64,000 bases of DNA from Psoroptes ovis. Lineage: Eukaryota; Arthropoda; Arachnida; Sarcoptiformes; Psoroptidae. Below are positions 11,524 to 22,950 of the stretch, piece after piece. A model generated the notes under the pieces. It saw only the letters and a list, made by a program, of their open reading frames with translations. It was not told the origin of the DNA and did not search any database. The stretch's first letter is position 1. The number at the start of each line of letters is the position of its first letter. Made by a program: the position numbers and the translations under genes. The stretch spans positions 4,561,501-4,625,500 of the forward strand of contig PQWQ01000001.1 in assembly GCA_002943765.1 (NCBI GenBank). Direction: 5' to 3'.

Positions 11524-14500
11524 TATTTTCTAAATGATTCAATGAATTAATATAGAATTAATATGAAATTAAATGTAACCAGAAATGACTTGATTTTTCG
11601 AAATTTTTTTGAAATTTTTAGTTTTAGTTATTTTCAAATCAAATCATATATCTCGATTGATTGATTGATTCAAATCAAATTAATCGGTTCAAATCGATTG
11701 AATGAATGAATGAATGAATCGAAATCAATTGATATTATTTAGTTCATCAATTTTTCAATTGGTTTGATTTGATTCGATTTGATTGATTGATTTGAATCAT
11801 AGATTCAATAGTATTTAATAATACTAATAATATTAAAAACAAAACAAATCAAATCAATCAAACAATCATTAAATCATTAAAAATAACAAAAATTTCAAGT
11901 TAATACTGGTATAACCAAGTTAATTCATTTTAATTTGATAATATCAATAATAATAATAATAATTATTATTATTTATATTATCAGTATTTGTGATCATTTA
12001 TCAATCATCAACCATCAACGATCATCATAGCCATCATCACCATTGATTCAATCGATCATTTTTTTCAAAACGTTTTGATTTCGATTTTGAATGTAAATAT
12101 TTATTATTATCATTGTTGCAAAGCTTGAATACATTGATATTAACAAACAAATTGATACAATGAATCACATTTAAATAAAACTATTGCTCTGATTCGATTT
12201 ATTTATTGAAATCGTTGATATCGAATGGTATTATCAATAATATTTCAAAATGTTTGTACAATTTTTAAAGCTTTGAAAGCCAAATTTTCAATTGTTTATT
12301 CAATAATACTTTAAAACTAAAACCAAAATTGATGAAATCACAATTGATATTTGACGTCGTCTTGTCGCCACAAATCGATTGTCATAATAATAATTGAAAT
12401 AATACGATTATAATACTAATTGACAATCGATGTACTCACACATGTTGAGTGCCAATTATTGCAAACATCGAAAGTCACATAGATTGCAAACATTCATTGA
12501 TTCATTGATTTAATCGATCAAATTGAATCAAACACTTGTACGCACACACACGTGTTGATTCGAAAATTTGATTACTCGATTAATTTTCAAGATAAATACA
12601 TGAGAATTTTCAAAAAATTCATAATTTTCAAATTTTTCGTTAATTTTCAATTAAAATTCCATGTAAATTTCATGGATTTACCATCGGAAAATTATTTAAA
12701 ATTCAGATCAAATTGATTTGAAATTGATACGATTTTGATTGATCGAGTGATTCGTTTCGATTATTCAATTACAGAGAAAAATTTGATATCAATCATTGAA
12801 CATCTCGAAACGATACATCGTGAAATTATGCATATCAAATTTGCTTATCATTAGATTGACGCTGAATTTTAATTTACACAAACAGAAAAAAATCTTTCGC
12901 AATTCAAAATTATTCAATTACATTTGTGAATGTGATTCGATAATAATGATTAAAAAACTTGACAATTTTAATCATGTCTGAAATGACTGGGCTGTAGTCT
13001 TAAGGGTTTTTTGATTTTATTTAACTGCGTCGTAAACTTGTAAACTTTGCGACAAAACAAACAAACAAACGACTTTCAAATGACAATTTTTTTTTCTTTT
13101 TTGGAAACAATTAAATCACAAATTGTTGCTATCATTATTAAAGATATATCCAAGAAAAAAACAAAATAAAATAAAATAAAACAAAATTTCGATGTCTACA
13201 AGTGATAAATGAATGCTGTTTATTAATTTTCGTCTAAAAACAAAAAAAAATGTATATCAATATCTTGATATACATATTTTAAGAGGCAAAGAGAAAAAAC
13301 AAAAACAAATCATTTGAATAGATCAATGAATGAATTCCTTTTGTTCATTTGTAGAGAAAAACAAAAAAATTCCCAAGAAAAAATAATGATTTCAAAATGC
13401 ACCAAAGAAATCTTAAAAATTTGCGAAACGATTCAATGATTTTTTTGGCGTCCATTGATCATTGATTTTAATGATGATTTGTATTTGTATTTGATTATTT
13501 TCAAATTTATTAATGGAAAATGAAACGATTTTGCGATAAGTTTTAGTTTAATTTTGTTTATCGAAAACATTTTATGATTATTGTTTTAGATTGTTATCCG
13601 TTTTTTTTTTTGCTTTGTTTGCGGAAGCAATCAAACAATTAAAAAAAAATTGAATTGAAAAATATTTGAGGAATTTTGGTGCATTGTCGCGACACATCAA
13701 TTTAAGGTATTGAGGTACTGGCAACAAACACAATGGACTGAGGGAAATTAATGGCAACAAACAAACAATCGTATGCAATTGTTTTTGTTTGTAATATTAT
13801 TGATTTAATTGTTGTTTTTTTTTTGTTTGTTGTTGACATCAGATGATCGCAATAACCAAATTCCTAATCAATCTATACCTGAGATAATCACCATTGGTGA
13901 TAATAATCGGATTTAATTTTTTCATTTATTATATGTGAAATCGACACAAGTTTTAGGATTTAAAGGTGCCTAATTTATCCAAGAGGATATATATCGCTGA
14001 GGGATTTCTATTTCTATGCTTAAATATTTCCAAATTTCTTTAAATTCCAATAAATTTCCTCATTAAAATTGCTTTATCTTTATCTTTAAAATAATTTTTA
14101 ATGTCAAATATTAATTATCATATCATATCACACAGACAAACACATGATTCAATGATATAATAATCATTATTTTTTGCGTGAATCCATCATCATCATCATC
14201 ATCAATTGAAAATTGAATCACATTCAAATCACTCGTGTATCGTTATCATATATTGGATTTTATTTCTAATTTGATACGATACGATTTTCGATTGGATGTA
14301 ACCACAATACAGCAGCAGCAGCAACAACATCGACAACAACGACAGCAGCAATAATAATGGATAAATATATGAAAATTAATTAAAATAAATAAAACAAGAC
14401 AAAAAATGCAAATTTTATTACAAATTTCATTTTCATTTTCATTTTGGATAAAATTTTTTGCTTACAATGCAATAATATAATATACACAAAGATTCACATA

Positions 14501-15098
14501 AAAAAAATCATTTGAACAAGATATGAATATGTGGATATATGGATAAACATAGCACAAGAAGAAGACAATCAAGAAACCAGAGCGTTTTTCTAATCTGAAA
14601 TAAGATATTGGCATGCAAATTAGTGATTTGTGAATGAGAATATATATACGATTTGAATAAATGCAAATTCACAAATGACAATTTTCTGAATTGTCTCTCT
14701 GTGTGTGCCTTTGTAAAACTGTCTCTCTGTGCGTGTTTTCAACTCAATTCCAGTGAATTGAATGATGCTTATACAAATTTATATTTAAACCGTATATCAT
14801 CAAGCAACAATATCAAGCAAGCTTAAACACTAAAGTGGAATTATCATTTTCAATCATTTTAAAATAATAATAATAATAATAAGAGATTATTATCTCTTCT
14901 CTGTTGAAACTAAATCAATTTTAAAAAATTCATTGAATTTTCAATTGGAGAAACTGTTGACGATCATATACTGTCGACGATGATTTAAATGCATCATCAA
15001 CATCATCAATGTTTACGTCTGGAAATACTCTTTGATTTTAAAAATTGTTGCAATTAAAAATTTCAAAATTTTTAATTGCTTCGGTATATTGATTAGAT

Positions 15099-15310
15099 TT
15101 AAATTTGAATTAAATTTAAATATAGTCGTATGTATGACTCATGTATATACTCATGTACATATTCAGTTGGGTAGATATAGCCTGGCTTTTGTATATAACA
15201 GATGACACGATGCTTGTTGTTTACCATTATTATTAAAAATGAAAGTTTAATTTGAAAATTAAAAATTGTTTGAAAATAAAATTTGATTGAAAACGTCCGT
15301 AGAACGTCAA
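15099..15310 (+). mobile_element. Probable 5' LTR remnant of the gag-protease element
   Basis: This segment precedes the gag gene. It has a TATATAA box at 15192-15198 and an AATAAA signal at 15275-15280, in the order expected of U3-R-U5. It ends just before TGGTGCC (15312-15318), which starts with the TGG typical of a tRNA primer-binding site. The left LTR edge is not determined; 15099 is a nominal boundary. No second full LTR copy was seen downstream, so this is inference from position and signals. Confidence 0.45.
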
Positions 15311-15312
15311 CT
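15291..15312 (+). repeat. 22-bp direct repeat, upstream copy
   Basis: The 22 bases at 15291-15312 (core ACGTCCGTAGAACGTCAACT) recur exactly at 16809-16830. The upstream copy abuts the primer-binding-like TGGTGCC, so it may be the end of the 5' LTR. Confidence 0.9.
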
Positions 15313-15325
15313 GGTGCCAAGAGTG

Positions 15326-16411
15326 ATGGAACCAAAAACAGCAAAAAGCATCATCACCAAACTTTATAATAAATTCGAGATGCGATTGTACGACAAATTG
15401 GCCAACAAAGAAGAGTACATCAAAGATTTGGCGTCTATTATCGCTAAAGATAATGAAAGGATCCTAGACTTGGAAAAACCGTCTGCAGATGATTTAAAAG
15501 CTGTATCTGATTATACAAAAAAAATTAGCGAGATGCTGAATTATTTCGAGCAAAAGAAATCGACTGGCGTTAGAAATGCGTTCAATCTGAATCTCAAATT
15601 TTCTGGTGAACCACGTGAATGGTTGCTGTTTAGAAAGAATTTTGAAAAAACGTGTGAATTAAACAATTTGGCATTACATGATAAGTTCATATTGTTCACC
15701 AATGCTTTACCGGAATCTCTGAAAAAAGACTTGCCGTTGATTCCTTCTGAAAATAATTTGTCGTGGACATTGAAAAGATTGACCGAAAAATTCGGCGATT
15801 CAAATTTAATTGGCAAACAAATATTGAAAGATCTAGCTGCGATCGAATTGAAAAAGTCGTTGTTTTATACAGTGGATAAAATAGATGTTCTTTATAACCA
15901 AGCGAAAGACTGCAACGTGGATATTAATGAATTGAACGCGGTAGTTAAGAATACTTTAACTCGTGTGCTTCCGACTAATATTTGTCTCGAAATAATGGAA
16001 GTGGACTCCATAAAGGAACGAATAGATTTGGCAAAAAAGAAAGCTGTAAAGCTTCGGGAAATCATGGTGGTCAAAAATGCGGTTAAAGACTCTAGCCGCA
16101 CAAATTACGGGTCGAATTGTTTATTGTGCAAAAAAAATCATCAGACTTGGTCGTGTGATGAATCAACTGCAGCAACTCGTCGTAAGAAAGCTTCGGAATT
16201 GAAATTATGCTTTCTGTGTTTAAGATCTGGCCACATGAGCCGCAAATGCCGCTCGAAGTTCAAATGCCGAAATTGTTCAGCGAAACATTCAACGAATTTA
16301 TGCAATCGAAACAATAAACAAAACGACAACAAAAACAGAATTCAAAACGTTGATGATTTATCGATAAGTGATGTTGATGATAATTTGAATGAAGATAACT
16401 GTTTAAACTAG
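15326..16411 (+). CDS. BEL/Pao-type retrotransposon Gag
   Basis: A 361-aa Gag protein from the first good ATG (15326) to a TAG stop (16409-16411). The central segment (WLLFRKNFE, then DKFILFTNALP, then LKRLTEKFGD) resembles the DUF1759 Gag domain of BEL/Pao elements. Three cysteine motifs follow: CLLCKKNHQTWSC, a classic CCHC knuckle CFLCLRSGHMSRKC, and CRNCSAKHSTNLC; this triple arrangement is common in BEL/Pao Gags. The role would be particle assembly and binding of element RNA. The ORF has no internal stop or frameshift. The last two sense codons and the base before them form the heptamer T TTA AAC at 16402-16408, immediately followed by the stop, so the protease in the -1 frame could be made as a Gag fusion. 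No reverse transcriptase or integrase follows. Confidence 0.85.
   Translation: MEPKTAKSIITKLYNKFEMRLYDKLANKEEYIKDLASIIAKDNERILDLEKPSADDLKAVSDYTKKISEMLNYFEQKKSTGVRNAFNLNLKFSGEPREWLLFRKNFEKTCELNNLALHDKFILFTNALPESLKKDLPLIPSENNLSWTLKRLTEKFGDSNLIGKQILKDLAAIELKKSLFYTVDKIDVLYNQAKDCNVDINELNAVVKNTLTRVLPTNICLEIMEVDSIKERIDLAKKKAVKLREIMVVKNAVKDSSRTNYGSNCLLCKKNHQTWSCDESTAATRRKKASELKLCFLCLRSGHMSRKCRSKFKCRNCSAKHSTNLCNRNNKQNDNKNRIQNVDDLSISDVDDNLNEDNCLN
16402..16408 (+). promoter_or_regulatory. Probable -1 ribosomal frameshift site (TTTAAAC)
   Basis: The heptamer T TTA AAC is in register with the gag codons TTA and AAC. The next gag codon is TAG. A one-base backward slip leads directly into the open protease frame, which is free of stops from 16399 to 16852. 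U UUA AAC is one of the established eukaryotic -1 slippery sequences. I could not fold the downstream RNA, so a stimulating structure is unproven; the GC-rich GTGGGCCCTG at 16411-16420 is the only obvious candidate. Confidence 0.75.
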
Positions 16412-16854
16412 TGGGCCCTGTCCATTCATCTATTGAAGTTCCTATCAGATGCAAACAAAAGATGTTTAAAGCTCTATATGATACAGCAGCAGATGTTTCC
16501 TGCATATCTTATGAAATATTCAAACTGTTGAATCAAAATAATAAAATAAAATTAATTCCAAAAAAAATCAAATTAGCTAATGCGTCTGTTTGGACATGCT
16601 TGGGCAGGGCAAGCTTTTCTGTGAAAATAGCCGACAAACAAAAACACCTGTTATTTCTTGTGTTGGATAAACTAAATAAAGATGCTTTGATTGGTCTGAA
16701 TATGATTGACGCGTTTGATTTAAGACAAGGTAAAAATCATACAGTTATCTTCGGTGACAACATTATTAATAAAAACATGCCGATAGAAATCAGTAATCAT
16801 GATATCGGAAACGTCCGTAGAACGTCAACTATATTTGATAAATATTCAAATTAA
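16408..16854 (+). CDS. Retropepsin-like aspartic protease, -1 frame to gag (truncated pol)
   Basis: The frame opens at 16399 after an upstream TAA and overlaps the end of gag; there is no suitable ATG, so expression by frameshift from gag is the simplest reading. The product is about 148 aa. It resembles retroviral-type aspartic proteases: an ALYDTAADVSCIS active-site region and a C-terminal ALIGLNMIDAF segment like the conserved hydrophobic motif near the end of the fold. The usual D-[ST]-G triad reads DTA here, which may lower activity or may be a lineage variant. The last residues run through the downstream copy of the 22-bp repeat into apparent flanking DNA, so the natural C-terminus and all of pol beyond the protease appear to be deleted. 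Confidence 0.72.
   Translation, partial: LVGPVHSSIEVPIRCKQKMFKALYDTAADVSCISYEIFKLLNQNNKIKLIPKKIKLANASVWTCLGRASFSVKIADKQKHLLFLVLDKLNKDALIGLNMIDAFDLRQGKNHTVIFGDNIINKNMPIEISNHDIGNVRRTSTIFDKYSN
16809..16830 (+). repeat. 22-bp direct repeat, downstream copy
   Basis: An exact copy of 15291-15312. It lies inside the end of the protease frame. If the upstream copy is an LTR end, this may be the last piece of a deleted 3' LTR. Confidence 0.9.
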
Positions 16855-17106
16855 TCAATTTATTTAAATGAAAAAAACAACAAAAAACCATCAAACATAA
16901 TTATTGATTTGACGCATTTCTTTCGAATTATTAATCGAAATGAACGATTAAATTGTTTTAAATTAATTATTTTAAATAAATTAATTGCAATCATATGATA
17001 CATTATTATTAGTATTATCGATCAAGGACGACAATAATACTTCTCAATACAAATGGCTGATTAGCTGATCGATATCAGCATCATTATAAGCTACTTTAGA
17101 AAGTTT

Positions 17107-17120
17107 TTTTGGCGCCAAAA
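17107..17120. promoter_or_regulatory. E2F-like palindrome
   Basis: TTTTGGCGCCAAAA matches the E2F consensus TTTSSCGC on both strands. It is 250 bp downstream of the gag-protease remnant. Binding is not shown. Confidence 0.35.
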
Positions 17121-18206
17121 TTCCAATTAACAAATTTTTTTTCAAAGACATAAAACACAAGAAGGGGTTTAAATCAATTGAATTGAATGCTGTCGCGCGC
17201 TAAATGCTTGATGAATGTTTGATGAATGCTTAGAGAAAAATTTCCTGCCACATACAATACAATACACAGCTTAAACTGTACAATTAAACATTCAAAAACT
17301 ATGATTTCGAATTCAACAATTCAATTCCAAACTCATTCGCAAATCGCCAATATTTTTGATAAAAGAATTTCCGTCAAAAATTAAAAATCTGTGTCAATCA
17401 ATCGAATCGATTGATTGATTGATCAATTGATACAAATTCAGTCTAGTTTTTTGTTTTAATTTGAAGATCGAGGATAGCTGTGAGCCTCAAATTCCACCAT
17501 CACCGCAATACAGCTGCCATTGCCACAATTATTGTGGTCGAAAGCAGCCAAACAACCAGCCATATCAATGTTGGACATCTTAATTCGAATGAAATAAAAA
17601 AAAATTACAAATCAATTACAATTAATGTAACATTACATACACACACAACTCAAAACTTCGATATCCTTTATGTGAATGAGTGAAATATGCATACATTTAT
17701 TTATTTATTTATTGAATATTTGAAATGTTCAAATATTTCAAACTAAATTACGAATCACACCGGAAAACGGATTCAAGATAAACTAAATTTAAAATTATTT
17801 TTATATGTATGTCTATGATTTATGATCACGCTGATGGCATTCATTTTCGTCATCGGCAAAATTAAATAAATTAATTCAAATTTAGAATATTAGATTTAAT
17901 TATCAAACGATTTCAAAGTACATTTTTTTGAACGATTCAGACACCAAGAAAAATGAAATGAAATGAATTGAATTGAATATTGCACAAATTTTCAAGAATC
18001 ATCATCATTTCTCAATAAATATATTCGTTTAAAGGAATATATATATTATTTTGAATTAAATCCAAATTGAAAAAATATCTTCAAATATAGATTTATTCGA
18101 AGATATTTTAATTTCTTTCAAAGATAGACTCAAATATTCACAAACACACATTTCAAAAAAAAAGACACATATATTCAACAAGTTTAGCCACGTTCAGCTG
18201 CAACAA

Positions 18207-18235
18207 CATTCATTCATTCATTCATTCATTCATTC
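18207..18235. repeat. (CATT)n microsatellite
   Basis: About seven uninterrupted CATT units. Confidence 0.9.
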
Positions 18236-19799
18236 AAACGATGAATTTTGAGGAAAAAAAATGATGATGAATTTGAATTTGAATTTTTTCATTTTTCGAA
18301 ATTTTTCTTTCTTTGCATTTTGTCTACGAAATTTTGTCTCCTTATTTCTTCTTTTAAGAAAACAATATCTTTTTCCTTGTATGAATACACTGTGTGTCGT
18401 GTGAACACTTGTCACATTCACAAAATTGTAAAAAGTGAAAATTGATCATAAATTAATTTTCATAAATTATTTCGAAATAAAAATCAAAGAAAATCAAGTG
18501 ACAAATTTTCTGCAAACGAAATAAAATGAAATTCTTTCTGACATTTCAATTATTATTTCCTCTATTTGAAAATAAAGATAATTAAAATGTTAATAAATTA
18601 ATTTATTTTTTGAAAAACTAAAATGAAAATATTTCTAAAAACTCAGCAAAATTCAATGAGAATTCAGCAGAAAATTCAGTGAAAATCTACGAACATTCGA
18701 AATTCAATCATTTATTTCAAAAACTCAATGATATTCAAATTTGATGATGATAATTTGTAGCATTTCGACTTGTCTTGGCTTGAGAATAAGACTGAAGAAG
18801 AATAAGAATATTCTTAGCCATTTCTTGTTCATGATTTCCTAAGAAATTCTACAATTAATCTTGAGAAAATTCTACGAAGTGAAAAATTGAATTGAAAATA
18901 AAATAAAATTCAAAGTTTCTATTTTTTTCAAAGGTTTTACATTGGTTTTTCATCAATTGAAATAAATTTTGAAAAAATTGAAAAAAAAATCGGAGAAATA
19001 AATAAATTTCGAAAAAAAGCAACCGGCATGAAATGTTTGAATTTATTTATCATTTTGTATACATTTTTCATTCATTCATTCATTCATTCCGAATTACACA
19101 CACACACACACACACATCATTCATCAGATTTTGTCGCCTAATTCAACCGAACGATGATGATGATGATGATCAAGGTTGTCTGGTTACTATATTTTATTTG
19201 ATTTGCGATCAAATAGAGCGGAGAAAATAAATAAAAATGACGACGATTACGTAGTGAAATGATGATAAATCAGAAAATGAAATAAAATAAAATAATCGAC
19301 AAACGATTTATTCGTTCATATATTTATCACACACGAGTGTGTTTTGCCATTGATAATCGCTCTAATATTTGGCTGATTTGGTGTTTTGATGCAAAACATT
19401 TGCTGCTTGCATTCAACATGCATTTGATACATTGTTTGCTTTGAATTGTTTGATACAAATATTTTTAAATGTACAAATTTGTATCCGATTGCTTCGCAAA
19501 ATTGTGAAGAATTGATTTGTAAAAAAAAAAAAAAAATTAATTCAATTCTAATTCAAATCAAATCGAATAAAACCGATTCAATTCTTTTCAATTTAATTCA
19601 ATCGATTCATTTAAATTCAATTCATTTCAAATTAATTCAATTCGATTCAATTCATTTCATAGATTTCGACATTAATCGATTCCTTTGATCATCGAGTAAA
19701 AGATTAAAATCTTTAGAATAAAAATCCGATTATTAAATATTAATTCAAATGAAATTCTGTAAACATTTTTTCTCAAAAAAATGGCAGAAACACAAAACA

Positions 19800-19876
19800 T
19801 TAGGTTGTCCGATAAGTTCTTGCCGATTTTCTCTTTATTCCCCACGATATAATCGGCAAAAACTTTCCGGACAATG
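19800..19876 (+). mobile_element. Mariner-type MITE copy 2 (subfamily B)
   Basis: The left end reads TTAGGTTGTCCGATAAG and the right end CTTTCCGGACAATG. The interior (GATTTTCTCT, then ACGATATAATCGGCAAA) is close to the copy at 27562. The right end lacks about five bases of the usual terminus, and short inverted homology (CAAAACA and TGTTTTG) continues into the flanks; no clean TA duplication is visible. Confidence 0.7.
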
Positions 19877-20513
19877 TTTTGAGAGAAATACAAAATATGA
19901 AATACACATCAAAATTATTTTCAAAATCATTATTCATCAATAATCAAATTAATCATAATGGAAAAAAGTTGGAAAAAATATCAATATTATTATTAATTAT
20001 CAATATGAGAGATAGATATTAATTATTATAATAATATTATTATATTAATATCAATATACATTTCAAAAAAAAAAAAAATCAATCAATCGATACAAGGTAA
20101 ATGATTTTGTACATACATAAATAATAATAATAATGATTTTCTTGATCATTCACAAACAAATGATTGATGATTCAAATTTCATAATTATTCAAGCATCTTT
20201 TTTGGCATCTCTTTGCATTTCTCGTTCAATATACTAAGTCCAATAGAGAGAGACTTTATGCATAATTCGTGTTCATGAGCAGCATTCACAAAAGTGGGGG
20301 CATCAATTCATGATAAAAGGTGTATGCATACATCTCGTATGAATCGAAGATATTCAAGAGAAAATCTTCAATTTGCAAAAAAAAAAAAAAATTTCAAAGA
20401 ATATTTAATTTATTGAATTCTCTTCTAATTCATTCACTCACACACACAAAGACTCACCAGAAAACCAAAAAACTAAAAATTTCAATTTCAATGTTTGCTG
20501 ACCTTGAACGCCA

Positions 20514-20572
20514 CCATCATCATCATCATCATCATCAGCTGCTGTTGTTGTTGCTGCTGCTGCTGCAGCAGC
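20514..20572. repeat. CAT run followed by CTG/CAG run
   Basis: A (CAT)n tract of about 20 bp is followed by TGTTGTTGTTGC and then by CTG units that turn into CAG units at an internal CTGCAG palindrome. It can fold on itself. It has no coding context. Confidence 0.8.
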
Positions 20573-22258
20573 AGATAATTGCATATTTATGAAATGTGTT
20601 TGATTGGTATTTATATTTACTTATTTTCATTTTCTTCTCTTCACTCTCTCACTTTGGTGTGACTGACCGAGCGACCTTCATATTCAAAACAACAACAACA
20701 ACATACTCGTTCGTACGTCGCAGTCGTACATAATCGACTATGGGTTGTTGATGTTGATGATGATGGTGATCATCATTATCATCAACAACAGCGGCAGCAT
20801 CATCATCAATGGCTGCAATGGTTTTTTCGGGTTGAAACGAGTGTGTGTAGTACACACACACACACACACACATATCATCATATATACAAACAAATATTTG
20901 AATGTATGTGAAATAATAATTGAAAAAAAAAGCCGACGCCGATATGTTTGTGTAGCCGTGTATCGTGTGTACATTTATATATATCAAATCAAAGTGAATA
21001 GAAAAAATTATGAAAATATCATTTATTTTTAAATGATTTCAAATTGGTTTTTTATAAATGTGTCTTTGAATGAATATTTTTAAATGTATTTATTGAATAA
21101 ATATTGGTTTGAATTGGTCATTTGTTTTAGAATGATTATTGATTGATTAATTGAATGAACCATTATATTTGAATTGATTTTGATTTAATTTCGATTTAAT
21201 CACAATTCATAATAATTCATTTTTAATGTAAATTTTTGAATATTTAAAATTTAAAAAAGAAATAAAAACGAAATCACACCTACCCGTTGATCGTTGACGT
21301 TGATTTATCCCATTTTAAGACTAGACTGTTGAATTATCTTCTCTGTTGATGATGCTGATGCTTGGGAATTCGGCGAATCTAAGCTGGAGATATGATGATT
21401 TGGAGATATTCTGATTTGAGAGATTTAATTCAAGTTCAATTGCTCACTTTTGTTCGATCAAATAATGATATTGAATCACAATGATATTCATTGATTACAT
21501 TGAACTTTGAATCGAATTGAATCAATTTAAATTCATATAAAACAATTGAATTTAATTGAATATTAATTTAAAATTGATTGATAATTAATTAATAATTATA
21601 ATCATTATTATCATAACTATCATTATTTACATTTGATTATCATTCAAAAATTACATCATAATTGATTTTAAATTTCTGTCTTTACTCAATTTCCATAGAA
21701 AAAAAATAAACAAACACAAATGATCATTAAAATATTTATTTATCTTTGTATACATATGTATGTATGTATTCATTACAAAATGATGATAATGTACAACAAA
21801 TATTGAATAACCAAATGATAGTAAATGATAACAAAATGTGAACAAATACACAACCTCCGAATACACAATGTGAACAAATTGATATTGAAAACAATTGAAC
21901 AACAACAACAACATATTAGACACTGGAATTATATGGATTGAGACGAAACAAACCAAAAATAATGATGATAATTATATGATGATCAAACAAACAAACAATG
22001 ATGATGATGATGATGATAACAATGATCGAACAAATTGAAACAAAAACTTATGATTTTTGATTTATTTTTATTTTTTAAAAAATTTAAATTTTTTCAAAGA
22101 TCAAAGATGCTCATTATGCATAAATGTAAATAAATAAATTGATATGTGCAGATATGCATATATCAATGTACAACACACACACATGTGTGTGTAAAGTCAT
22201 TTTCAAACATTCATAGACGACATTGACTTGTGTGTGTCTATTAATATCAATCTATGTC

Positions 22259-22281
22259 TGTGTGTGTGTGTGTGTGTGTGT
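22259..22281. repeat. (TG)n microsatellite
   Basis: 23 bp of uninterrupted TG repeat. Confidence 0.9.
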
Positions 22282-22550
22282 ACAAAGTGTATTTGCTCTT
22301 TAAAATTACATCCATCAAATGCTGATGATGATGACTAACTAACTGAAATGATAGTTTAAATTAATGATAATTGAAAATTAATCACCGACAATGGCCATTA
22401 ATGATAACCCTTGTATTGTTTGTATTGAAACCTTTGTATATTGTTTTTGAATTTTTAAATTGAAATGATTCATTGACCGAGTTTTTTTTATAAATATTTA
22501 TTTATTTATAATTATTTTACAATAAAAAATATTTGCGACTATTCTAATTA

Positions 22551-22571
22551 ATAACTTTTCGGACAACCTAA
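22551..22571 (-). mobile_element. Mariner-type MITE fragment (single end)
   Basis: Only one terminus (AACTTTTCGGACAACCTAA, followed by TA) is present. No partner end is found within 150 bp upstream, so this is a truncated copy. Confidence 0.65.
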
Positions 22572-22912
22572 TATATTGTAAAATACATTGAATATATTAA
22601 TAATAATGATAATGAATGAATGAATGGGATTATTATTTGTTGTTGTTATTATTAATCAAAGTATTTTGTATATTTTTAAATCTTTTCCTTAGTTGAAATT
22701 TGAATGGAGAGGGATTGACATTGAATTTTTTTTCTTTTTTTTCGGCTGAATATTGATTCAGTAAATCCATTGAAATTTCAATAATAAAAAAAAGTGAAGG
22801 AAAAACAAATCATCATTATTCAATATGGTGATATTATCATTTTGAAAAGACAAAATATGACAAACAAACAAATAGAAGGCAAGCTACAACGATATAATCC
22901 GTGTGTATTCCT

Positions 22913-22914
<2 letters not shown>

Positions 22915-22947
<33 letters not shown>
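22915..22947. repeat. (TG)n microsatellite
   Basis: 33 bp of TG repeat, the longest dinucleotide run seen in the window. Confidence 0.9.

Positions 22948-22950
<3 letters not shown>

Larger units (their letters stand above)
7992..15098. other. Gene-free AT-rich region with one mariner-type MITE
   Basis: No convincing exon is present. Contents are AT-rich DNA, CATT/CAAT runs (for example 11097-11121), TG runs and one ~83-bp MITE at 11441-11523. Candidate frames such as 12796-12981 or 13578-13778 are short and lack domain-like patterns. Confidence 0.6.

Noticed and set aside
11680..11710. GGTTCAAATCG, similar to a tRNA B box
   Set aside because: No A box at the right distance, no cloverleaf and no terminator of the expected type.
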